The notes under the pieces are model-generated. The model was not told the origin of the DNA, ran no database searches, and was given only the letters and a program-made list of their open reading frames with translations. A program made the position numbers and the translations under genes. Shown in pieces: positions 17,282 to 26,004 of a stretch of 64,000 bases of DNA (position 1 is the first letter of the stretch; every line of letters begins with the position of its first letter). Source of the stretch: Neobacillus ginsengisoli (GTDB lineage Bacteria; Bacillota; Bacilli; Bacillales_B; DSM-18226); assembly GCF_030813055.1 (NCBI RefSeq), contig NZ_JAUSTW010000003.1:496001-560000 (forward strand). The letters are read 5' to 3'.

Positions 17282-18670
17282 TTATGGCGTAATAAGTTCA
17301 GCTTTTTTATTGTAGTTAACCAATTGTCCTACAGGCTCGCCTACAATGCCTTCATTTACATCAAATACCAGATTTCCCCGGACAAATGTTTTGGTTACAC
17401 GGCAATTGATTTTTCTGCCGATGTATGGGCTATGTTGATGACGGTAATATAGATCCTCTTTTTGGACTACATATGATTGGTTTGGATCTACAAGGATGAT
17501 ATCAGCATCCTTTGATACAGCAATTTCCCCTTTAGTTGGCAAATTGAAGCGCTTCGCAGGGTTATAAGCAATCATTCGAACAAAATCAGTCACTGGAACA
17601 TTGCGCTTAATTACAGCTTCATCAAACATTAGGTCGACATTGTTTTGGCAGCCCGTTATACCACCCCATACTTCAAAAATATTATTGGTTTCACTATATT
17701 TCATTTCAGGTGGACATGGCGAATGGTCAGAAGTTAACATATCAATTTTGCCCTCAATCAATTTATTCCAAAGCTTTTCTTGAGCTGCTTCATCACGCAA
17801 TGGTGGTGAACATTTGGCGACTGGACCAATTTCCTCAAATTCAGCTGTTGTAATGGTGAAATAATGCGGACAGGATTCAAGAGTGACATCTTGCCCATCG
17901 TTTCTCGCTTTTATGATTTCCTCAACTGCTTCCGCTGTACTTATGTGTACAAAATGCAATTTACACCCGGTTTCTTTTGCTAAAAATAATGCTCGTTTTA
18001 CGGCATCCACTTCCGTAACTACCGGTCGTGAAGCCACATAATCTGTTGCGGTAGTCTTTCCATGTTTCACCATTTCCTGTGCCATCCGATCTGTAATCTC
18101 GGCATTTTCTGCATGGATGGACAAAACAGACCCGAGCTCAGCTAATTTCTTCATACCTGTATATAATGTGTAATCATCGACGTTTCTGAAATCATCTGGT
18201 AGATCTGAACCGCATGTTGCCATAAAACACTTATAAGCTACTACACCTTCATCAGAAAGTTCTTTCAATTTATCAAGATTGCCTGGTACAAGCCCGCCGT
18301 ATAATGCATAATCCACATAGTTTTTTCCTTTAGCTGTATCTAGCTTTAATTGAAGCGATTCACGGTCAACTGTTGCAGGAAGTGCGTTTAAAGGCATATC
18401 AACATAGCTTGTGGTGCCTCCTGCAGCTAATGCTTTAGTACCTGTAACAAATCCTTCCCATTCGGTCCGGCCTGGTTCACAAATATGGACATGCGTGTCA
18501 ATCATACCTGGCATAACATATTGCCCTTGAGCATCGACAATTTGGGCAGCTTCGCTATCGATTGTTTCAGCAATGGCAGAGATTTTTCCGTCTTTTACGG
18601 CAATATCTACATTTTTCACCTCATCCCTGAAAACCACTTTTCCACCTTTAATAATAAAATCATATTTCAT
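17282..18670 (-). CDS. allB: Allantoinase
   Basis: The 462-residue cyclic amidohydrolase hydrolyses allantoin to allantoate. Visible features are the metal motif GMIDTHVHICEPGRTEWEGF, the carbamylated-Lys region VVAYKCFM, His ligands in LSIHAENAEI and LHFVHISTAEAV, the Asp of LTSDHSPCPPEMK, and the allantoinase-specific C-terminal KEDLYYRHQHSPYIGRKINC. Length and motifs are complete, so it should be functional. SD AGGGAGGA lies 8 nt before the ATG. An IclR-type operator is 56 bp upstream. A rearranged fragment of a second allantoinase lies at 7715-7955, so the island once held two copies. The product allantoate would feed ammonia and glyoxylate production, but no allantoate amidohydrolase is in the window. 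Confidence 0.95.
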   Translation of the reverse strand: MKYDFIIKGGKVVFRDEVKNVDIAVKDGKISAIAETIDSEAAQIVDAQGQYVMPGMIDTHVHICEPGRTEWEGFVTGTKALAAGGTTSYVDMPLNALPATVDRESLQLKLDTAKGKNYVDYALYGGLVPGNLDKLKELSDEGVVAYKCFMATCGSDLPDDFRNVDDYTLYTGMKKLAELGSVLSIHAENAEITDRMAQEMVKHGKTTATDYVASRPVVTEVDAVKRALFLAKETGCKLHFVHISTAEAVEEIIKARNDGQDVTLESCPHYFTITTAEFEEIGPVAKCSPPLRDEAAQEKLWNKLIEGKIDMLTSDHSPCPPEMKYSETNNIFEVWGGITGCQNNVDLMFDEAVIKRNVPVTDFVRMIAYNPAKRFNLPTKGEIAVSKDADIILVDPNQSYVVQKEDLYYRHQHSPYIGRKINCRVTKTFVRGNLVFDVNEGIVGEPVGQLVNYNKKAELITP

Positions 18671-18725
18671 GCAAATTCCTCCCTAAATAATTTTGTTTAG
18701 TTGCAAATAACGTTTTCGTTGCCCT

Positions 18726-18746
18726 ATAAACAACAGCGTTTCTGAT
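18726..18746. promoter_or_regulatory. IclR-type operator upstream of allB
   Basis: ATAAACAAC, three bases, then GTTTCTGAT, preceded by GTTGCCCT; the left arm is identical to that of the site before gntR1. Confidence 0.6.
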
Positions 18747-18957
18747 TAAAGGTAAAAAAAAGGAGACAATTTTATAATGAACGCTTTTTTTAGTATCACC
18801 TCCTACAAGGTTAGTTACTGAAATTCTTCTCCCTCTCAGGGAGTTACATATGTAGGGTTAGAAGGAGAAGAAATAATAGTTTAGAAAGTAAAACTCGATA
18901 TATTATGGGAAGCTGATTAAGACTAAACTAGAAAGCGGTTACAAATCGTAGCATAAA

Positions 18958-19629
18958 TTACAATTGGAGAAGGATTTCTGACAAGGATGTGGGAATCTGA
19001 ATCTTCTCACTAAAATGAAGGTTATCTTCTATTTCTCTTAAATGTTCAACGGATAATTTTTCAGCTAGATCTTCATCTCTTTGCTTAATAGCATGGAAGA
19101 TATGAAGGTGATTGCGGCAGGAACATTTTTCTTCCTGGCCCCTTCCATAAATTGAAATAATAACATATGTTAGGGAAATTAAGTCTTCTAGGTATTGATA
19201 AAAATAAGAATTTCCTGCCATTTCAGCTATTTTTAAATGGAATTCTCCCGACATTTGTATAGCTTCAATATAGTCGACATGTTGGTATATATTTAGTTCC
19301 TCTTTAACTATCTTCTCAAGTTCACTTAGCTGCTCTTCTGTTGATAAACGACAAGCTTTTCGAACTGCCTGAGCTTCAAGGATTCGTCTCATTTCAAATA
19401 CTTCTTTTGCTTCTTCTATTGATGAACACGAGACAAATGCCCCTTTATTTTCAATTATTTTTACTAACCGTTCATAGGACAATCTGCGAAGTACGTTACG
19501 TACTGGAGTTCGACTCACCCCAAATGATTCTGCAATCTCTTTTTCCACCAATTGAATATTGGGCAGAAGTTTTTGATGAATGATCGCCTGTTTTAACTTC
19601 TTGTAAATTTCTATTTCTTTCGAATTCAT
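18958..19629 (-). CDS. GntR family regulator, FadR/FCD subfamily (gntR2)
   Basis: The 223-residue protein has a winged helix (IYKKLKQAIIHQKLLPNIQL, ESFGVSRTPVRNVLRRLSYE) and an FCD effector domain (FEMRRILEAQAVRKA, SGEFHLKIAEMAGNSYFYQYL, HLHIFHAIKQRD). It lies upstream of allB on the same strand and is the natural candidate for a ureide-responsive regulator. Two TTGTAT-containing palindromes upstream (19708-19728, 19744-19757) suggest autoregulation; TTGTATACAA is a known type of FCD operator. It is distinct in sequence from gntR1. Confidence 0.9.
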   Translation of the reverse strand: MNSKEIEIYKKLKQAIIHQKLLPNIQLVEKEIAESFGVSRTPVRNVLRRLSYERLVKIIENKGAFVSCSSIEEAKEVFEMRRILEAQAVRKACRLSTEEQLSELEKIVKEELNIYQHVDYIEAIQMSGEFHLKIAEMAGNSYFYQYLEDLISLTYVIISIYGRGQEEKCSCRNHLHIFHAIKQRDEDLAEKLSVEHLREIEDNLHFSEKIQIPTSLSEILLQL

Positions 19630-19707
19630 CAGAATTTCCCTTCTCCATCTTATAGAGCACGATGTTGGCCTTAAAATTGTATAAAATAGTTAAGAAAAAA
19701 AATCAAA

Positions 19708-19728
19708 AATACAACCAAAGGTTGTATT
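19708..19728. promoter_or_regulatory. Inverted repeat upstream of gntR2
   Basis: AATACAACC-AAA-GGTTGTATT, a perfect 9-bp inverted repeat about 80 bp before gntR2. It contains TTGTAT like the adjacent palindrome. On the plus strand it is followed by T residues and could also act as a weak terminator. Confidence 0.45.
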
Positions 19729-19743
19729 CTTTTTTAAATACTT

Positions 19744-19757
19744 GATTGTATACAATC
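19744..19757. promoter_or_regulatory. FCD-type GntR operator upstream of gntR2
   Basis: GATTGTATACAATC is a perfect 14-bp palindrome about 115 bp upstream of gntR2, with the TTGTATACAA core common to FCD regulators. Confidence 0.5.
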
Positions 19758-19944
19758 CTTATATGAAATAGCGTACAATATATTTTTTGAATTTGCAACT
19801 ATTTTCTGAAAAATAAAAATACTATTTCGGTAAAAAAATGATAGATTTTATCATAAGCTTAAATCAAATAAAAATAACCTCAAATTTATCATTAAAATTC
19901 AAACTTCGCATGGTGAAATCGACAAATAGAATCCATATTTCTCT

Positions 19945-20330
19945 CTAATCTTGTCGTCTGTTGAAAATTATGTTTGAACTTAATACTGCATAGAAAAAAG
20001 TTAGATACAATCCATGTAGTTGCTTAACAAACAACTATGTTTCTCTTAATCAAAGATTATCATCTTAAATATTTAACATCAATATATATTTTTAAATTTT
20101 CCAACAATTAAATTTACTTCATAGAAGATAGACCAAGATGTATATAAAAAAGACATAACTTTTACATTATGCCTTAATAATTGGATTTTTTTATAAAATG
20201 TTTAATTATTCTTATATCTGAGCCGCTCAGAGATCTTCATGTTTACTTCCATAAGTTTATTTTTTAAAATTCTTTCTTCACTCCATCCTCATAGAGGTAG
20301 CTAATATGCTTACTGCACCAGGAACATCAC
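19945..20330. repeat. Diverged duplicate of 14895-15270
   Basis: Shared landmarks in the same order are GTCGTCTGT, AAAAAAGT.AGATACA, the IclR-type operator, ATCAATATATATTTTTAAAT, ACATAACTTTTA.ATT.TGCC and an iclR 3' end (GCTCAGAGATCTTCAT). Both copies keep an operator and a decayed iclR, which points to an old segmental duplication. Confidence 0.65.
20026..20047. promoter_or_regulatory. Orphan IclR-type operator in decayed DNA
   Basis: AACAAACAAC, three bases, then GTTTCTCTT. No intact gene follows on the minus strand before gntR2 at 19629, so it may be a relic of the duplication or may add to gntR2 control. Confidence 0.5.
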
Positions 20331-20640
20331 TATTGGGATTAAAAATAGATCGGCTATACAAGTGATTCCGGGTTCATTTACTTCTCCTTTCAATTCCAAA
20401 TCCCTGCTTTTTGATATTATTGAGGTTTTCCAATAACTCTTCTTCACATGTAATGATATTTTCAGTATGGTTAGGTAATCCTTTTTGTTTAATAAATTCC
20501 ATTACTTCACTTTTTTGCAAATAAGTAAGTAGGACTTTTCCGCGCTTGTAAAACGCATGGGGAGCAGGTTTCCTTACATGGGAATGCATTCGAAATGTCT
20601 CATTTCTCTCTTTTACCAAAAATAGTATTGGCTGTCGCTT
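20202..20640 (-). pseudogene. C-terminal iclR remnant (copy B)
   Basis: The minus strand reads RNETFRMHSHVRKPAPHAFY, then KRGKVLLTYLQ, GLPNHTENIITCEEELLENL, then in another frame VNEPGITCIA and finally KISERLRYKNN and a stop. This covers the effector domain of an IclR protein with at least one frameshift and several losses; the DNA-binding domain is gone. Its 5' end merges with the 3' end of the GH3 gene at 20600. Confidence 0.75.
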
Positions 20641-22615
20641 CAAAACTGGCATTGGCAAATCCGTACTGGGTTAAATAAGCAGCCACATTTGGATAGGCCA
20701 TAATGTCATATGGATTTCGGATCGCTACAGCGATGATAGGGACATTCGTTTGTGAGGTCAGCTGGTTGGCCAGCTGCATTTGCCCGCTGCTAGGCGACCT
20801 TCCGGAGACGGTAGATGTATAGGTTCCTAAAATAATATAGTTGGCATCCCTCACTTGCGTTAATTGCTGAGCTGATAGCGGCTTTGATGCATCGATGAAC
20901 GTAACGTTATCGTGATGCTTTTGAACTTGAGCAAAAAGGCGGTCCACATAATAACCGCTATACCCTACGACAGCAATTTTATCTCCCTCTGCTACGTTTA
21001 GCGGAAGGACGGCATTATTTTTTACGAGAGTAATAGATTTAGCAGCAGCTTCTTTTTCAATTTCCTTATGGTCAGCCGATCCAACCACTTTAAGGGCATT
21101 GGCCACTTTATCATCAATGCTCTTTTCAGTTTCAGGCTTGATGATCCCTCTATTTAACTTCAACGTTAAAATTAATTCATCAGATTTTTCGATTCGATCA
21201 ACCGGGATCGCTCCACTTTTTACCGCATCATAAAGGCTATTAGCTACTTCTTTTATACCAACAGGCATCAATACAATATCCGCCCCGGCATTGACAGCGC
21301 GAATGGCAGCATCTACAGGCCCAAAATGGTCGCTGATTGCCTGCATATTCATCGCATCGGTAATAATAACGCCTTTAAATCCCATATCTTCCCGCATCAA
21401 ACCGGTTAAAACCTTATAGGAAAGCGTCGCGGGAATTGATATTTCAGTTCCATCCTTTTTCGAAATGGCTTTGCTGTCATCGATTTTTGGAAAGGTAATA
21501 TGTGCGGTCATAATCGCATCGATGCCGGCGTCCATCGCCTGTTGAAAAGGATATAATTCTACTTTTTTCAGACGGTCCAGGTCATACGGCACCTCCGGCA
21601 GCCCTAAATGAGAGTCAACCGCTGTATCACCGTGTCCCGGAAAATGCTTACCGGTTGCCGCCGTTCCACTTTCCTGAAGCCCCTTAATATAGGCTTTGCC
21701 CAATTTTGATACCAACTCAGGGTCGCCGCCAAACGAACGAACACCGATGACAGGATTATCCGGGTTAATATTGACATCCAGGTCCGGAGCTAGATTCATA
21801 TTGATTCCAAGGGCTTTAAGTTCTTCACCGATGGTGTTTCCAACCTTTTCTGTCAACGCTTCAGACCGAGTGGCCCCAAGCGCCATGTTCCCGGGCATAT
21901 CTGTGCCTGATTGAAGACGTGTAATGACGCCGCCTTCCTGGTCAATCGCCATCAGAAGTCCGTATTGATCCGCTGCCTGTTGATAGGAATTCACGAGCTT
22001 CGTTGTTTGTTCTGTCGTCACCACGTTTTCACGGAATAAAATGACACCGCCGAGATGATAATCCTTCACAAGCTGTTCAATCTCAGGCTTTATTTCCGTT
22101 ACGTTTTGCCCATTCCACGTGCGAAAATCAGGCATTAACATTTGTCCAACTTTTTCTTCCAGTGACATATTTTTTAGTGCATGGCCAATTAAATTATAGC
22201 GGTCACCTTCTTCTTTTTGCAGAAGCACGTTGTCTTCTTGATTCCCTTTATATTGAAGGGAAATCCGATCACTGTAACGGCCATCGGTAACAGAGATAAA
22301 GGTTTTACCGTTATGCCCTGTTAGGGTAACCTCTCCGTCTTGATCAACAGAGGCTACATTTTTATTGGATGACTTCCATGCAATATTCTCTGAAGCTAGC
22401 ATAAAATGGCCGTCATCATAGACATGCAGGGCATGTAAAACTATTTTGTAATCCTTTACTTCCCTTGTTACTTGGGGGACATTCAAATCAATCACTAAAT
22501 CCTTAACACCCGGAGATTCCGCTTTCGCTTTTGCCGTACCGAAAACGGGAATCTGAGTAACGGTTAACCCGGCTGCCAGAAACGAAACCGTTAGCGTTTT
22601 GAAAAATTTACTCAT
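20600..22615 (-). CDS. Secreted GH3 beta-N-acetylhexosaminidase (NagZ-like), probably 3'-truncated
   Basis: The 671-residue protein has a signal peptide (residues 1-32), a Big2-like Ig domain (about 37-125; KNVASVDQDGEVTLTGHNGKT) and a GH3 catalytic domain (about 140-480). That domain carries AIDQEGGVITRLQ, the substrate-binding/acid loop KHFPGHGDTAVDSHLGLPEV and nucleophile Asp in GVIITDAMNMQAI, followed by a C-terminal alpha/beta domain. It probably removes N-acetylglucosamine from cell wall muropeptides outside the membrane. The last residues (TIFGKREK) end where GH3 proteins usually continue into a GKLPV-type segment, and the stop lies within sequence that reads as iclR in the next frame. 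The gene thus seems to have lost its tail at a recombination junction. Confidence 0.88.
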   Translation of the reverse strand: MSKFFKTLTVSFLAAGLTVTQIPVFGTAKAKAESPGVKDLVIDLNVPQVTREVKDYKIVLHALHVYDDGHFMLASENIAWKSSNKNVASVDQDGEVTLTGHNGKTFISVTDGRYSDRISLQYKGNQEDNVLLQKEEGDRYNLIGHALKNMSLEEKVGQMLMPDFRTWNGQNVTEIKPEIEQLVKDYHLGGVILFRENVVTTEQTTKLVNSYQQAADQYGLLMAIDQEGGVITRLQSGTDMPGNMALGATRSEALTEKVGNTIGEELKALGINMNLAPDLDVNINPDNPVIGVRSFGGDPELVSKLGKAYIKGLQESGTAATGKHFPGHGDTAVDSHLGLPEVPYDLDRLKKVELYPFQQAMDAGIDAIMTAHITFPKIDDSKAISKKDGTEISIPATLSYKVLTGLMREDMGFKGVIITDAMNMQAISDHFGPVDAAIRAVNAGADIVLMPVGIKEVANSLYDAVKSGAIPVDRIEKSDELILTLKLNRGIIKPETEKSIDDKVANALKVVGSADHKEIEKEAAAKSITLVKNNAVLPLNVAEGDKIAVVGYSGYYVDRLFAQVQKHHDNVTFIDASKPLSAQQLTQVRDANYIILGTYTSTVSGRSPSSGQMQLANQLTSQTNVPIIAVAIRNPYDIMAYPNVAAYLTQYGFANASFEATANTIFGKREK

Positions 22616-22856
22616 TTATTCTCCTCCTAAAAGATTACTAGTTTCTATTTTTTTAGTGTCCTCCTTTTCATAAATTGTTGATGTAAGCTAAAATTTGGAA
22701 ATTTATATAATTAAAGGGTAAGTCAACCACGGTACAGTCGTTTATACCAAATAAGCCCTATAACTCCTATTTAAGATTAGCATTCCAGGTAAAAAGACGG
22801 ATGCAGTTTGGAGTAATTTTTAAAACGTATTTCAATGTATGTTTCAAAAAAAGAAA

Positions 22857-22889
22857 AAGGCACAATACCTAAAATTAGCTATGTGCCTT
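22857..22889 (-). terminator. Intrinsic terminator (second) after the PAS kinase
   Basis: AAGGCACA / TGTGCCTT stem with a TTTTTCTTTTTTT tail on the minus strand. The 22616-23012 gap otherwise holds only the terminator at 22979-23007 and the GH3 promoter region. Confidence 0.65.
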
Positions 22890-22978
22890 CTATCTATTAT
22901 CGGAGATTTACATTTTCCGAGAGGTAAAGATTCCCGCCATGGGCTTTACCTAATGACACTTCCGCACTATAACACAAG

Positions 22979-23007
22979 AAAACCGCAGGATTAAATCCGG
23001 CGGTTTT
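22979..23007 (-). terminator. Intrinsic terminator of the PAS kinase gene
   Basis: AAAACCGC / GCGGTTTT stem with an inner GGAT-TA-ATCC extension, 6 bp beyond the stop codon, followed by a T-rich tail on the minus strand. Confidence 0.75.
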
Positions 23008-23012
23008 AATAT

Positions 23013-24251
23013 TCAATACACCAATTCCCTTTTTAATAACGGCTGGGTAATCGTAGGCAGAATGACTTCGATTGTGGTTCCCTCATTTTCTTTACTGTGA
23101 ATCCTTAACTCTCCGTAATGGCTCTCGATAATTTTATAGCAGGTCATAAGGCCAAGGCCGGTGCCCTTTTCCTTTGTGGTATAAAATGGTTCTCCCAGTG
23201 TCGAAATTCTATCTTTCGGTATTCCGATTCCTTGATCGCTAATTTGAATAATGATTTTGTCCTCTTCTTTTGACTTCACTTTAATATCAATATTTCCGCC
23301 TCGCGGCATGGCTTCAATTGCATTTTTAAGAAGGTTTAGAAAAACTTGTTTTAACTGATTTTCTTCGCAGCTGACCATGGGCAAATCGCTGTTAAACTCC
23401 GTAAAAATTTGGACATTGTTCAAAATAGACTGGGTATTAATTAAGGTGACGACATCCCTTATTAAAGCCCTTACATCTTTTTCTGCAAAAACAACAGCAG
23501 TCGGTTTGGCAAGAACAAGAAATTCACCCACAATGGAATTAATCCGTTCCAGCTCTGATAACACAATATCTATGTATTCTTCCTTCGGTGGACCGGATTT
23601 GAATAGCTGAACAAAACCTTTTATGGACGTGAGGGGATTACGGATTTCATGAGCAATGCCCGCTGCCATTTGGCCCAATAGCGCCAGTTTTTCTGACTTT
23701 TGCAACAGCCGTTCCGTTTCTTCCTTTCTTTCCGTGATATCCTTCCCAATGGAAAGCACAGCCTCTTTTCCGCCAAAAATGATATACATGGATGTTACTT
23801 CAAAGAAAAACGTCGTTCCATCCATTCGTTTTGCTTTATATTCGATTGTGTTTACCGGACATTTCGCTTTCTTTATCTGCTTATATCGTTCTATCATTCG
23901 TTCTTCATACTCAGGAGCAATAAAATCAAAAATAGATTTTCCGAGTAGTTCTTCCATGCTGGCAACTCCCGCCAGTTCCACTGCAGCTTTATTTGAATAT
24001 AGAATCTTATGATCACTTGTGACATAAACAGGCTCCGGTAATGAATCTATTAATTGCTTATAGCTTGATTCACTGGCACGGGCTTTTTTTTCATAATATC
24101 TTGACTTATCATATTGCCATCCAACAAGCCAAGCAATAAAGGTAAAAATAAAAAAGTCTATCACAAAAAAAGGCCTATGGTCCACAAGCATTTGGTAGCA
24201 GGTAAATAAGATCGAAATGAACACCAGAATAATCTGACCTGATTTATTCAT
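23013..24251 (-). CDS. PAS-domain sensor histidine kinase, sporulation-kinase type
   Basis: The 412-residue protein has two N-terminal transmembrane segments (about 5-22 and 27-45), a PAS domain (about 63-175; SLPEPVYVTSDHKILYSNKA) and a HisKA domain with the phospho-accepting His201 (GIAHEIRNPLTSIKGFVQLF). It ends in an HATPase_c domain with N, G1 and G2 boxes (NLLKNAIEAMP, ISDQGIGIPKD, GTGLGLMTCYKII). The short hydrophobic anchor with PAS and this H-box resemble KinE/KinD-like kinases feeding the sporulation phosphorelay; no response regulator is adjacent, consistent with that. The ligand is unknown. Confidence 0.88.
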   Translation of the reverse strand: MNKSGQIILVFISILFTCYQMLVDHRPFFVIDFFIFTFIAWLVGWQYDKSRYYEKKARASESSYKQLIDSLPEPVYVTSDHKILYSNKAAVELAGVASMEELLGKSIFDFIAPEYEERMIERYKQIKKAKCPVNTIEYKAKRMDGTTFFFEVTSMYIIFGGKEAVLSIGKDITERKEETERLLQKSEKLALLGQMAAGIAHEIRNPLTSIKGFVQLFKSGPPKEEYIDIVLSELERINSIVGEFLVLAKPTAVVFAEKDVRALIRDVVTLINTQSILNNVQIFTEFNSDLPMVSCEENQLKQVFLNLLKNAIEAMPRGGNIDIKVKSKEEDKIIIQISDQGIGIPKDRISTLGEPFYTTKEKGTGLGLMTCYKIIESHYGELRIHSKENEGTTIEVILPTITQPLLKRELVY

Positions 24252-24486
24252 AACATTGCCCTCTTAAATTGTATATTCTGTTTATATAATAGCATAAATT
24301 AATTAGAATAAAATGATAGATTAATGGATTAAATAATTAGAGAAGCTGGGATATGCGCCTCTAGTCTCCTTTGATTTTTTCTATGTCTTATTTTCCACTG
24401 CAATCAAACCCTTTTTTACTGCCTCAAAACCGGCTCCATAAAGGTGGTTTGGCTCGTTGAAGAACAATTGCCGCCTTCAAAGAAAT

Positions 24487-24509
24487 TGTCCACGAACGGT
24501 GCCTGTCAC
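24487..24509. repeat. Dispersed repeat, partial copy R1
   Basis: TGTCCACGAAC followed by GGTGCCTGTCAC is the right half of the 55-bp repeat; the left half is absent. The stop codon of the minus-strand TerC gene (24506-24508) lies inside it. Confidence 0.8.
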
Positions 24510-25135
24510 TGTTGTCTTATTATTAATATGACAATTGTGATAATTAAACAGAGAAAGGGAATGGTGCTGTTTTTATGAGGGTTCAAATGGAGGTCTTCTA
24601 AGATCAATAAGGTTGCTACATAAATAAGGGTCCCTGCTCCACCATAGATAAGGCTTGGGAATTTCACGATGAAGTTGGTAAAGAACGAGCTTATCCAGAC
24701 CAACAGCGAAACACTGATACTTACTCCTAAAATAATTAATAGAAAGTTTCCCCGGGCTATTGCACTAATGGCCAAAATATTATCAAGGCTGATAATTAGA
24801 TTAGTCGTTAATATAAACTTGATTGCACCTTTTACGCTCGCTGTCTTATTTCCGGAATAATTATTATTAACAAATAAATTGGTTGCAATCCAAATTAATA
24901 CCAGTCCACCGGCCAATTTTATAAAAGGGATCTCAATAATGAAAGTAGCTAAACTTGAAAACAGGATATAAATGACACTGATTCCAAACATAACAGCACC
25001 CAAAACTTGTTTACGTTGTTCTGACGAAAGTTCGCGTATGGCGATCCCAATAATGAAGGCGCTGTCCGCACTAAGGATTAAGTTTATAAAAATTATTTTC
25101 AATAAATCAATTAGAACCGACTCACCCATGAACAA
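24506..25135 (-). CDS. TerC family integral membrane protein (YjbE-like)
   Basis: The 209-residue protein has about seven membrane segments and the TerC hallmarks NLILSADSAFIIGIA and TTNLIISLDNILAISAIA, with acidic residues inside the membrane. Members such as YjbE/MeeF-type proteins are linked to metal (notably manganese) export during or after secretion. SD GAGGAG lies 11 nt before the ATG at 25135; a second ATG is two codons in. The final residues RQQ and the stop come from the edge of dispersed repeat R1, so the original C-terminus may have been altered. No Mn-riboswitch signature was recognised in the leader. Confidence 0.85.
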   Translation of the reverse strand: MFMGESVLIDLLKIIFINLILSADSAFIIGIAIRELSSEQRKQVLGAVMFGISVIYILFSSLATFIIEIPFIKLAGGLVLIWIATNLFVNNNYSGNKTASVKGAIKFILTTNLIISLDNILAISAIARGNFLLIILGVSISVSLLVWISSFFTNFIVKFPSLIYGGAGTLIYVATLLILEDLHLNPHKNSTIPFLCLIITIVILIIRQQ

Positions 25136-25329
25136 TCTATCTCCTCATTTGGAAAGCCCTTAAGGGGGATGGACTTGAAATTTTTTAATAGCTTGATAGT
25201 GCATAACTTATATTATTCTAAAAAATAGTGTACACGAACAGAAATAACCGGGTTTTTCCATTATTATGTTTCCTTATGGCACGATGAAAGAAATATTTCC
25301 TGTTTCCTCCAAGCACTTGAAGTCCGCCG

Positions 25330-25917
25330 GCTACTTCCAAGGCTGAACCTAATGACACAAGATGTTGGCAATAAAGGCCCTCGAAGAACTGAAGCTTTTG
25401 GATAAGTTAGCGATTACTATTTTAAATAAATGCAATTCCAGCAAAAGCGTTTCGACGATCCTGATTTTATTATGCTTTTTTAGCTCCATGCTGGTAACGA
25501 ATGATGCCACATTAATTACCTTTGTACCATTGACACTTATTATAAGTAAAATAACAGAAACAAGCATGTTGGATACCATTATCCTTCAAACAATTGCTGC
25601 TAATGTCGGCAGCAGTTTAACACCGATAGGGAATCCGCAAAATTTGTTCATATATACGTATTATGGAATTAAGCCGATGCATTTTTTTTCGACAGTCATT
25701 TTCTTAGCAGTGCTCGGAATAATTCTTTTATTTTTTAGGCGGACTTGGTACAATCATTGCTTCGCTGGCCAGCGTCATCTCCTATAAGCTGTTTATTAAA
25801 AGGAATCCTACGAAAAGTAAAAAATACCTAATTCGGTTTAGCCTATACAATTTTTCAAGTTTGGCATTTTTATCTATGGTTTATTATATTGTTATGAAAA
25901 TCCTACATTTCTTTTAA
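25330..25917 (+). pseudogene. ArsB/NhaD (ion transporter superfamily) permease, truncated and frameshifted
   Basis: The frame from 25362 gives EELKLLDKLAI, CFFSSMLVTNDATLITFVPL and NVGSSLTPIGNPQNLF, the conserved half-repeat of anion or Na+/H+ permeases of the IT superfamily. A frameshift near 25740 moves the rest to the next frame (GLGTIIASLASVISYKLFIK ... VYYIVMKILHFF, stop at 25917). The N-terminal 100 or so residues are missing or unreadable. It is not expected to be functional. Confidence 0.75.
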
Positions 25918-25975
25918 AACACCACTTCAGAACCAACGCAAAAAAATAACCATCAGCAATCGTAAGGTAATTGTA

Positions 25976-26004
25976 AAAAGGGAATACTAGTTTCTAGTAT
26001 CCCT
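25976..26004 (-). terminator. Terminator overlapping the antiporter stop codon
   Basis: GGGATACTAG-AAA-CTAGTATTCCC followed by TTTTTAC on the minus strand. The stop codon TAG of the antiporter is in the hairpin, so coding and termination signals overlap. Confidence 0.75.

Noticed and set aside
25136..25260. A manganese (yybP-ykoY) riboswitch upstream of TerC
   Set aside because: The conserved aptamer sequences were not found in the leader.
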